Below are positions 12,580-22,500 of a stretch of DNA of 64,000 bases, piece after piece. A program made the position numbers and the translations under genes. The DNA lies in the NCBI RefSeq assembly GCF_027942865.1, contig NC_134522.1:8583849-8647848 (forward strand), read 5' to 3'. The notes under the pieces were generated by a model. It was given only the letters and a program-made list of their open reading frames with translations. It searched no databases and was not told the origin of the DNA. Numbering within the stretch: position 1 is the stretch's first letter; each line of letters opens with the position of its first letter. The stretch is from Odontesthes bonariensis. Lineage: Eukaryota; Chordata; Actinopteri; Atheriniformes; Atherinopsidae.

Positions 12580-15500
12580 TCACATCTTCTTCATCCGTTT
12601 TTTGGGCCTCTGGTTGAAGACGGGAGAGGCTCCCATCAGGGAGTCGGGGGAGTGTGAGGCGTAGCTGCCCTCAGACACCCCCCCTCCCGGAGAGGGTGCC
12701 ATGGCTCCTCCGGACTCGCTCATGGTGGACATGGGCCCCCCCTCCTCGAACACGTCTCCACCCAGGACCCCGTGGTGGTGATGGTGGCCAGCACTCTGGC
12801 CTTCCTCGCCGTCCTGCGGCTCCATTTTTACCTGGGGCCACAGAGGGGAGATATTGGCCCCGCCTCCACCTTGAGACAGAGGCAAATTAAAAATTATCAT
12901 ATGAAAAAAAACAATAGAAATGTATTTTATAACCTTTTTAATAAATGGGTAAATGGCTCTTTCTCTTTCAGGAGACTCCTACAGAGACCCAGTTTGCATA
13001 CCATGTAGCCACTGAAAAGCCTGAAGGAGGACCAACTCTGGGAGCCACAATCATGAGACAATCCATCATGCCAGACACAAAACCTCAGAGCTATCAGCAA
13101 AATTTTGGCTATGAGTCAGTAAAGACTTCTATTCACTCACTGGCTCCATTTGTCAGACTTCATTGATCAACCTGATCATTTCCATGTATGTGCATGTGCA
13201 TATATGTGAGCCAACCAAGCCTGTTCCCTCCTGTGGGACTCACTCTCCAGCAGGGCTGCCTTACTTTATTCAACTTTTGTAATGGATTTCAGAGACGGAT
13301 CACAGTGTGCGTTCACAATATGCGTTCATAAGAGTAATACATTTGTGTCACAAAATCGTTGTGCAGGAAAAAGTCAGACCTCACAATCGCTTGGCGCTAT
13401 TTTCTCTCCCTTCGTATCACTGCGTGCTGCCGACAGCCGCGCCAATTACGGTGTTTGCTGCTCGGTCTGCACAGCACGCAGTGATACGCAGGGAGAGAAA
13501 ATAGCGCCAATCGATTGTGAGGTCTGACTTTTCCTGGAGAACGATTTTGTGATGCAAATGTATTACTCTTTTGAACGCATATTGTTTTGAGAAGCAAAAC
13601 GGTTTATTTTTTAAACCCCAGCCAACTAGCCGGACTACCTTCGTCAACGCCAAAACTCAGCTGGAACTCGGCTCACAGGACGCAGCGGGGGGTGGAACTC
13701 GGCTCACAGGACGCAGCGGGAGGTAAGAAAATGTTCATAAATAATTATTGCTTCATACAGCTTCATGTCAAAAGAGGCGAACTATCCCTTTAACATTCAA
13801 AGTGATTGCTACCTTTGGAACCCATTCAAGTTAAAACCTCACTGTTGCATTTAGCCAACGTTAGTGTTGGAATGATGGAGGGCTGTATAATGATTGCATA
13901 GTCATCTTCCACAGACCACAGAGGTGTTCAACATTCAGACTGTTGACTACATCATACAGGTACTCATTCTACCCGTCAGTGTTAAATACACTGAATCACT
14001 CATAACAGCAAGTGTGTCGCTCCTGTCACACAAAAAAATGGACTTTCACTCATTATTAAAACATGTAGTTTTCTTCTAGACAAGGGCTGACGTGCACATT
14101 AAAATCAGATTAGGTGGTAGTTTGCCCCAGGTATGAAGGATTATCAGAATGGTTTACACATCCAGCACATGCAGCGTGGGAACTGCTGGCTGAATGAAAA
14201 GCTAAGTCAGTGAGAGAAGGAGGAGCTCCTGCTGGTCTCTCATTTACCACCGACAGCCTATCATTAGCTAAAATCACTCGTTGGCCGGGCCTGCTGAATG
14301 ATTAATTTACAGCAGAACAAGACAACATTAGGTCAATTTATTCTGGCGAAGTCTCAAAAGAACGCAAAACAAAGAAAAAAAAAATAAAATCTATTATGGA
14401 CTTTTGAGTTTTAACAGCCTTGAATTTAATCTGATAAAACAAGTTCTCTGATTGACCTGAGAAATCCCAAATATAAATGTGGTTGCATGATACCAGATCA
14501 ACTCCCACAGAACACTTCCCATATTCAGCATCTTCTTTAACCCATTAAGACCTGATGTAACATGCCCTTATGTTCCCCTTCAAACCTGATGTGACCTCAG
14601 GGGGTTTGTGGTTATTGTGGGGTGATGTGGCGAATGTGTATGGAACTACAAACACATCTATGATGTTAACTCACCTGGGCACAGGGACAGAGAACTTCTA
14701 AACAGAGTGGAGGAGATCGGATGTGAATTGGGTGCGAGATTGAAGACAGCAAAGGAACTTGGAAGTGAACTCTGAACTCTGCACTGCCCTCTGGTGGATG
14801 TATTCTCTAACAACCGTGCCAACGTAAAGCAACCACTGGCGCATGTGGACAGTGACAGTTGACAGCGTTTGAATGAGACGTACCTATTTACGTACATAAA
14901 GGGAGCATAAATGAGTCTTAATGCTTCACAGCATACTTTGATGAAAGTTACTCATGCAGTCCCCTTTTACATAATTGTGATTATCTGCACTTCAAATATT
15001 GTTTTAATTAGCATTTTAATCCTTTGGGATTTAAAATAGGGAATCAAGGATTTTTCTGCTTTGCATATTTCAAATAAACGGAAACATAAAAACAATCAAA
15101 AGTGGCTGCAGCAAAAAAAACATCACGGCCCACAAATAATACATTTTTGTGTGTGGGGAAACAAATCAATTTCTCCTCCATTCAGATTAAAGTTTAACTG
15201 TACTTTACGCACAGAAACGGGTTATTGATCTCATATTAGTCTTGGCTGAAATAATGGTGAATAAATGAACCACCTGCACAGCACAAATGATATGTGCCTG
15301 TGAAAACAGGCTGCAAATGTTTCTTTGCAAACTAAAACAGACTAAGCTTTAAAACAAATGACTGTAATATCAAAAATATAGCAAACTCCAGAAAATTAAT
15401 CTGGAAGGTGCCCTATGAACTTATCCCTGTATAAAACATATTTACAATTTCTATACAGAAATCCCAGCTATTTGCACTAATAGTCTCACCTGAAGTGTGA

Positions 15501-18451
15501 GGAGAATGGTCACCATCCAGGCCTGCAGCCAGCCTCTCGGCGTGGGCCCCGAGGACCCCCATAGGCAAAGCCTGGTCCCCAGAGGCTAGGTCAGCCTCTG
15601 GCTCCTCGCTAACAGGGAAGGAGATGTCACTCATGGGCTCCTCCTTTATCCTTGGGGGCTTGGAGTCCTCCAGAGCCTTCTCTGGATTCACCAGCCGCTC
15701 ATATTCCTCAGACAGATCCTTACAGACCTGGAGGAGGAAGGTTTGTTAATCCTGCTTTTCTGCAGTACTAAAGTGCAAAAACTGAGCATTGATGGTGCTG
15801 AGTGAGTGTTACGAGCTACTTTTTTTTTTTGATGAATCCACAAAAAAAAATTGAACTGTAGACTAGTTAAGAATTGAAGTGTAAAGTGCCAAACCAGTGA
15901 GAGAATTAACTGATGAAACTAAAGATTATAAATGCATTGATAAATCTCTGAGTCCGACCTGCAGCATGTAGCTGTGATAGTCCTTGATCCTCACTTGCCA
16001 GAACCGCTGCAAGGCGAGCACGCTGCCGATGCCCACCTCATGGAACACTTGCTCCACTACGTCTGGAAAGGGACTGGCTCCCAGCCGAGCCTCACGGTCC
16101 ACCGCCACCCGCAGCAGACGAGTGAGCCGCAGGCAATGCTCATGGACCAGGTCAGTCAGGGTCTCCAGGACACTCTCCTGAGCGGACTCAAAACCAGCGT
16201 GGGCCAACACTGTCGCAACGGACTGGTACAGGAGCTGCCTGCAAGAGAGCCCACTCAGTTCTGTGACCGGTTCGCCTTTACCTCTGGTGATGAGGAAAAC
16301 AGAACAGATGAAAAAATAAACTGGTTGATAAATTGCCTTTCAAATCAAATCAAATCAAATCAAATTTAATTTATATAGCCCTTTACAATCACCAACTGGT
16401 ACTCAAAGTGCTTTACAACAGGATAAAAAACAACAATACGTAAAACAAAACATAAAACACGATGCAAAAATGGTAGAAGTGCTAAAAGTGCTAAAAGTGA
16501 TGCAGGGCATTAAAAGCCTTCCACAAGTGCAACAAAAATTAATTGAATAAAATTTGTATAAAATTAAGATAATTAGAGCGGAAAGAATGAGCATAGTGGC
16601 CCTAATCAGAGTTGGAACGCCAGTCTAAAAAGGTGGGTCTTAAGCTTCGATTTAAAAAGGCCGAGATCAGTGATGGTGCGGATATCAGGGGGCAGTTTGT
16701 TCCACAGTCTAGGAGCAGCAATGGCAAAGGAACGATCACCCCACTGCTTAGATCTCGACCTTGGGACCTCTAAAAGAAGCTGACCTGAAGAGCGCAGGGT
16801 TCTACCACAGTTGCGAAAAGTTAAAATGTCTGACAGATAAGAAGGTGCCAAGCCATTAGTGGCGTTAAAAACAAACAACAGGAGTTTAAAATCGATTCTG
16901 AATCGTACCGGAAGCCAATGAAGAGACGATAGCACAGGAGTAATGTGTTCGCGCCTAGAAGTGTCCGTTAAAAATCGGGCAGCAGCGTTCAGCACAAGTT
17001 GAAGACGTGAGAGAGACGTCTGACTGAGGCCAACATAGAGAGCATTACAGTAATCCAGTCTGGAGCTGATAAAAGCATGGATTGCCTTTTCAAGGTCCTG
17101 CCGACTGAGGAAGGGCTTCACTTTGGCCAACAGGCGGAGCTGGAAGAAGCTTGTGCTGACGACTGAGCTGATCTGTTTGTTAAACTTCAGCCCACTATCA
17201 AATGTAACACCAAGATTTTTCACATGAGATTTAAAATGCGGGGCCAGAGAACCAGAATTTAAAGTAAAAGCATTTAACATCACTGAAGTCCCAAATAAAA
17301 TACATTCAGTCTTGTCATCATTCAGGAGTAAAAAGTTCTGTGCAAGCCTTTAATCTGTGAAACAATTTAGTAGCTGCTGTAGACAAGACTTAGGCCCCGT
17401 TTACACGATAGGAAGAGGCAGATATTTTCCTGCGGTTTGGCCTCTCATTTACACCAAAACCCTGTTTTTTTAATCACAGAAAACGATTATTTGTAAAACC
17501 TCCGGCCAAAGTGTAGATTTCTGATAACGCCGGTTATGTGTTGCCGTGTCAACTGGGAGAAACGGCGTTTTAGGTTCTTAAACGTCACATTATGCGCCAG
17601 AAAATGCTTAAGGTCATGCGAGCGCCTTATGTTTACAGTTTTTTTGGCTACTGATCAGGATTATCATGGATGATGTTAAAGTTCTACTCATTTTACGTTT
17701 GTGCAAACGATTCTGGCCTTATTGCATTTGCCACCCCAAACCTGCTCGCACAGTTCAAAATAGAGGAGCACCACTCTTCCGTAGCCGCTCCTGCGTCCAG
17801 TATCCACTGACTGTCTATATTTCCCTCTTATTGCCTTCAGTTTTGTTGTGATATTTGCTCGCGTTATCTCCTCCTTCACATGGCGCTTGACGGCGTATTT
17901 ATGCGGGTTGATGTAAATGACAAGTTTTTTGAAAACGATGTTGTGTGCACAATGTTATTATTGAAAACGGAGGGGGGGAAATATTCGTTTCTCTAAATAC
18001 CCGGCTATGAGTAAATGTGGCCTTACTTATAGAAGTCACTCTCAGGGTCACTGTGGCAGAGCTTAAAGGGCTGGCGTGGGACTTTGCTGTCCACGGGGAG
18101 GAGATCATCTGGCATAACGGGTGGGGTGGGAGGACGAAGGGGGAGGTTGGCATCAGCCTCCTCCATTCGGCTGCCACCCTCAGAGGATGCAGAGCTCTGA
18201 GCCTGGGCTGCTGCCAGAAGAGCACGGAGGCGGCGGGCGTGCTGACACAGCTGCACAGTGTGGATGGTGAGGCTGCACGGCTCTGAGGGGATGTCAAGCA
18301 TCGTGGTGGGCCGTGGACGCTGGGCTGACGGCTGGTGCAGAGGAGGGTCCTGCATCTCCACGGAGCGAAACTCTCGCTGGAGCAGGTCAAAGGAGCTGCG
18401 ACTGGGGGGAGCCCCTGCAGGTCCTGGGATCTCACCCCAGTAGCGCATCAT
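12580..18451 (-). CDS. supt7l: SUPT7L, SAGA/STAGA complex subunit (STAF65-gamma), four coding exons
   Basis: SUPT7L is a core subunit of the SAGA-type histone acetyltransferase coactivator in the nucleus. Its histone-fold (bromodomain-associated) domain is the counterpart of yeast Spt7 and, by family knowledge, pairs with a TAF partner. Coding exons on the minus strand: 18451-18027, 16283-15959, 15727-15490 and 12869-12580 (stop included), all with GT-AG introns. They sum to 1,278 nt, exactly 425 residues; the human protein is about 414. The N-terminus MMRYWGEIP and the block PPTMLDIPSEPCSL-like are diagnostic. The histone fold lies at about residues 148-235 (exon 2, through FPDVVEQVFHEVGIGSVL). 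Acidic and IKEEP segments follow, then the C-terminal SLMGASPVFNQRPKKRMKK. ATG at 18451 is the first of two adjacent Met codons; untranslated exon(s) may lie upstream. A run of five His in exon 4 is absent from the human protein as I remember it. The first intron is built of two transposable elements. Confidence 0.96.
13315..13585. repeat. near-perfect 271-bp palindrome (foldback element)
   Basis: Left arm 13,315-13,429 is the reverse complement of right arm 13,472-13,585 with only a few mismatches and single-base gaps, around a 42-base GC-rich spacer. Both arms contain the stretch 'aaaatcgtt', the block 'gtcagacctcacaatcg' and 'cgtatcactgcgtgctg'. Small open frames occur on both strands because of the symmetry, so they are not genes. 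Probably a foldback-type MITE or the core of a larger non-autonomous DNA element extending to about 13,795, where the typical fish MITE end 'gaactatccctttaa' occurs. The family is not assigned. Confidence 0.85.
13662..13723 (+). repeat. tandem duplication of a 31-bp GC-rich unit
   Basis: Two copies of a unit starting 'tggaactcggctcacagg' lie back to back with one or two differences. The duplication sits between the palindrome and the MITE-like terminus, so it may be part of the same mobile element. Confidence 0.8.
16339..17389 (-). mobile_element. 5'-truncated L2-clade LINE in SUPT7L intron 1
   Basis: The minus strand encodes the end of a LINE reverse-transcriptase ORF: an open frame at 17,283-16,606 (225 codons) with LGVTFDSGL, SRLDYCNALYVG, LNAAARFLT, SSLHWLPVRFRIDFK and APRLWNKLPPDIR, all typical of the L2/Maui clade. 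Reading continues upstream to about 17,389 (NFLLLNDDKTE) but with an in-frame stop just before it. The 3' end is the usual fish L2 tail: a 'ttgtaaagggctatataaat' stretch followed by five CAAAT units at 16,341-16,365. Only the C-terminal part of the polymerase remains, so the copy cannot be active. It lies in the same orientation as SUPT7L and fills most of the intron. Confidence 0.9.
16341..16365. repeat. (CAAAT)5, 3'-terminal repeat of the L2 element
   Basis: Five tandem pentamers at the 3' end of the LINE copy, as expected for L2-type elements, which end in short tandem repeats rather than poly(A). Confidence 0.9.
17393..18022 (-). mobile_element. PIF/Harbinger-like element (630 bp) inserted at the SUPT7L splice donor
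   Basis: The ends are imperfect inverted repeats: the left end starts GGCCCCGTTTACAC and the right end, read on the minus strand, starts GGCCACATTTACTC. They are flanked by TTA at 17,390-17,392 and 18,023-18,025, the 3-bp TWA target duplication typical of PIF/Harbinger. Inside, the minus strand (17,879-17,688) encodes TKLKAIRGKYRQSVDTGRR and VVLLYFELCEQVWGG, which resemble the Myb/SANT-like second protein of fish Harbinger elements. The transposase ORF is missing, so this is an internally deleted copy. The right-hand target duplication overlaps the SUPT7L exon 1 donor. Confidence 0.8.
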
Positions 18452-19539
18452 AATGACTCAGACACAGGCTGGTGTCAGACTTGGATCAGAAGCTAAAAAC
18501 ATGCGAAGGGGACAAAGTGTGTAAGTGAGAGTAATCACAAGGACAACATTTATTTTCCCCAGAAAAACACTGATACAAGAATCTTCTTACTTAGATTTCT
18601 GTTCTGTTATAAAAAGTGTGTCTTACTTAATCCACTCAGAATCAATTCTGCTTTCCGTTCAATTCGAACAACGAACCATACAATCACTTTAGGCTATAAT
18701 TAAAATCCACATATCTTGTAATATTTGAGGGCACGTTGACAAGTTATTGTTCCCGGTTGATTGAACAGCAAAATATGCCAAAAACGAAACGATCCCCGCG
18801 CAATTTAACAAAAAGTATACTGTGGAAAACGGACCGTAATCGACGCTCTCTATTTCAAGATCTGTCATTGCCTTGTGATTTCCACATACATGTGGTCGAT
18901 TCCTCGAAAAAAAAGTTGCTTTCAGTGAATTTCCACTGTTCTAGTGATTAAACGAAACAGCTTAATCATTATCTAACAGCTTACAGGAAAACAAAACGGA
19001 TGGACATCTAATGTGCTCTAAGTTTGCCGAATTGTAGAGTTAATCACACTGATTTGTTTCATATTTTAATTAAAGGCGTATGAAGTTTACCTGCTTGTCG
19101 AATGACTACAAAACAGATCAAATGTCAAATACAAAAGCATTAACAGAGACAGCTCAGAAGGGAGCAGCAACTGAGATACGAACTGGCAAGTTAACTTTCT
19201 AATATGCATATTTGGCTAGCTAAACTATACATATATTGATTGAAACGCATGATTTACCCTGAGATGGTTACTTAATGCCACTAGCTTTTGTATGTTTAAA
19301 GGAAGCTGAACGGAAACTAACCGTTTTCGTCCTTGTTGCAAAAAAACCCCATGAGACATTTGAATTTGATCTTTAGTTCCGCATCAGTCTTTTTATCTAG
19401 ATTTTAGTGGCTTCTTATTAATGTGGCTAAATGGATTCAAAGATGTTCATTTTAAAATGTTTTTAGTATTTATTTTTATTTATTAGTTGCCCGTGGAAGT
19501 TTTTAAAGGCTACCCGAGCAAATGTAAGAGTTGCACCAA
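18452..19539. promoter_or_regulatory. divergent promoter region between SUPT7L and SLC4A1AP
   Basis: The SUPT7L start codon (minus strand, 18,451) and the SLC4A1AP start codon (plus strand, 19,540 or 19,546) are separated by 1,088 bases with no other gene. Both transcripts must therefore start in or near this interval. It is AT-rich over much of its length, becoming CpG-richer only toward the kanadaptin start. I see no clear TATA box that can be assigned. The SUPT7L 5' untranslated exon probably lies here: a candidate acceptor 'gacaccag' reads on the minus strand just upstream of the ATG. Confidence 0.6.
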
Positions 19540-22500
19540 ATGAACATGGCTGCCTCCCCGCCAACAGACGCGAGCGTGAAAAATACGGCTGAAGAAATAA
19601 ACTCTACGGTGAAAAGCGACGACTGTTCGGCGACAAAAAATGGAGGCGAACAAACCGAGAAAGAACTACATAAAACAGAGACCGAGGAACCTTTCAAGAA
19701 ACCTGCCCTTTTCTCGGCGCCTTCCGTCAATAAACGGAGCAACGCTGCAGCTCCGTCGAAACCTTCATCAGCTGAAATAAGAAGCGTGAACGATGATAAC
19801 AAAAGCAATGTTGCGGAGACAACCAGCGACGCCTCTTCTGGTGCAGCTTCTGAAGGTAAATCGCCAGAAAAAGGCCAAGAAGACGACGAAAACGGCGAAC
19901 GAGACAAGAACGAAGCTCCAGTTAAACCCAAACCGAAGGTGCGTCCAGTCAAAGGGCCCCCAGCTGGAAAGTTCCCCCCTGTCCCATACACAGAGCCCCC
20001 CTGGGGGGGCACTCCATCAGAGATCCCTTATGCTCTTGAGATCCTGAAAAACGGAGCCATAGTGGACACGGTGCCCCTCACTCACAGTAGCTACTTCGTG
20101 GTTGGTCGTCTGCCGGTGTGCGACGTCTCCCTGGAGCACCCGTCCATCTCCAGGTACCACGCGGTGATCCAGTACCGCGTACAGACCGGAGAGGAGGGCT
20201 GTGTGGGGGAGGAGAGGGGCTTCTACGTCCACGACCTGGGCAGCACGCACGGCACGGTGGTGAACAAGAATAAGATCCCCCCGAAAACCTATATTAGACT
20301 GCGTGTGGGGCACGTGCTGAAGTTTGGGGGGAGCACGAGGCTGTTTGTCCTCCAGGTACTTCATCATTTGACATACTAAGCCCTAATTGAGTGGGCCTCC
20401 AGTTGAAAGAAACTACCGTCCTCTTTAAAAACTTAATCTAATGTAATCTTGACATAACACAGAGGCTATATGATATATAACATGAGTGCAATATAAACAG
20501 TTACTTTATTGTAAAGGTTGGTTATTTAAAAAGGAATGGAAAAGACAAAAACATGAAAGATGTTGTCGCAGGCTGCTCACCCATCTTTGTCATCATATGC
20601 ATGTACACAAATTGCAATTAGTTCAGTTTAATTGAGCACTGCCAGCAAATTGTGGGACTGAATTTTGTCCTTTCTTGCATAAATAATGGTCCCGTGTTAA
20701 ATGAGATGTTAAAGAAGGCACTGAAGCGCTTGTCTGTAGTATTTAAAGAATTCAAGCAGCTCTAATCAAGGCTTACTGAACCTAAATCGTACCGAAACTC
20801 TGTGTGATGTGTTGAAGAGGAACGTCCAGTTGTCACCTCAGCAAAAGGATGCTGCACAAAATACTGAATGAGGGTCAAACATTTTCAACCCACATATTTG
20901 TCATGATGGGAATTATTGTTTCTTTCAGTTATGTTACTTGAATTGAATCTTGTTTAGCTAATTTTTTTTACCAAACGGCCGATACCAGTTGGGTAGAACG
21001 AGAGACTTTCAGTTAACTCACTCATGTCTAAAATGTACTGATTTTTAAAGGCACATGAAAACATGTCAGGAACTTCTACTGTTTGCTGCCAAATAGTGTT
21101 GCTAAAATAAAGAAGAGATCCTGAAGCGGAGTCCTTGTTGCCTCGGTAGATTACAATAAACGTTTGATTGGATAAGTATGTTGAGTATCAGCCCAGTTAG
21201 AGGGGCTTAAGGCGTTGCTTCATAGCAACATTTTAAAACAAGTTTAAAATCTGTGCTGAGGTGATAACCTGATGGAAAATTATTCATAAAGTAAGAATAC
21301 CAAAAATCTTTTACTGTCGTTGCTTGAATTCGTCCGATGTCTTCATGTTTGGCTTAAAAATAGAATTCCTAAAAATCAAAGCACGGGCACAGGATGCTTC
21401 AGCTTTGCTCTTTTTCCACAGGGCCCAGAGTTCGACGAGGAAGAGGAGTCTGACCTGACCGTGACGGAGCTGAGGGAACGAGCCCGTAAACAGAAAGCGG
21501 AGCTGGAGAAGAAGATGATGGGAGACTACTCTGATGAAGAAGAGGGGGAGGAAGAGGAAGGCGGAGACAGCAAGGACCGCAAGAAAGTGTCAAAGGATGA
21601 CTCCGTGTGCACGTGGGGGATGGGTGAGCTGCTCCCCTGGGCTCGCCTGGCAGGTTGTTTGTGTCGGCTTTCTCTTTAGGCGAGGCACGAGTTAATCCCC
21701 CTGTCCTTTCCTTTTGCCCCCGCTGTGTCCATACATCCATCCTGCAGATGAAGATGCAGCTCCAGAGGAAGACGAGAACGAAGAAAACCCTTTTTCAACA
21801 GAGTTCCGAGAAGACCAGGAAGCAGCCTACCTGAAAGATCCAAAGAAGGCTTTGCAGGGATTCTATGACCGAGAAGGTGAAGCTCCGCAGACATCGGCTC
21901 GCTGTGTTTTTTTTTTTTCTTGCTTTAGAATTTCCTCTGACCTTCTAACCTGGACGTTCTGTTTCTCAGGGGAGGAGCTGGAGTTTGAGTATGAAGATAA
22001 AAGTCACGGCTCCTGGCTCTGCAGGATAAAGTAAGTGGCCTGAAGTGTCTTCTTTATGAGTTTCCTGTCAGCAGAGTTCATGTTCGTTCTGCTTTCAGGC
22101 TGCCGGTGGATGATGCATTGGGTCGTCAGCTGGTTGCCGAGGTCACCCACACTGGGAAGAAGAAGGAGGCAGCCATCCAGTGCTGCCTTGAGGCTTGTCG
22201 CATGCTGGAGGCCAGAGGGCTGCTGCGGCAGGAAGCCGGTGAGGACCCGGCCCGCGGACGACCTCCGAGGAGGCCGGAACTGGTTCTGTAGATTTCACTA
22301 AGTGTTGTGTGTTTTATTTTCAGTGTCACGCAAGCGTAAGAAAAAGAACTGGGAAGATGAGGACTATTACGATAGCGATGATGACACCTTCCTGGATCGG
22401 ACCGGCACCGTGGAGAGGAAAAGGCAGGAACGGATGAAGAAGGCGGGAAAGATCGAAGAGCGGCCCGAGACCTACGAGTCATTGGTAAACAGCTGTTACT

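Larger units (their letters stand above)
12870..15489 (-). other. SUPT7L intron 3 (with palindromic and GC-rich repeats)
   Basis: A 2.6-kb intron, much longer than the 231-base intron before it (15,728-15,958). It contains the 271-bp palindrome at 13,315-13,585, a tandem duplication at 13,662-13,723, and a repeat terminus reading 'ggcgaactatccctttaa' near 13,778-13,795. The remainder (13,800-15,400) shows no gene. Confidence 0.8.

Noticed and set aside
13397..13653. several small open frames on both strands
   Set aside because: They arise from the symmetry of the palindrome and have mirror-image translations.
17899..18435. 178-codon minus-strand open frame
   Set aside because: Out of frame with SUPT7L exon 1; the other frame matches SUPT7L throughout and splices in phase.
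19503..20012. 169-codon minus-strand open frame over kanadaptin exon 1
   Set aside because: Antisense shadow of a coding exon; serine- and leucine-rich as expected from the opposite strand of acidic coding sequence.
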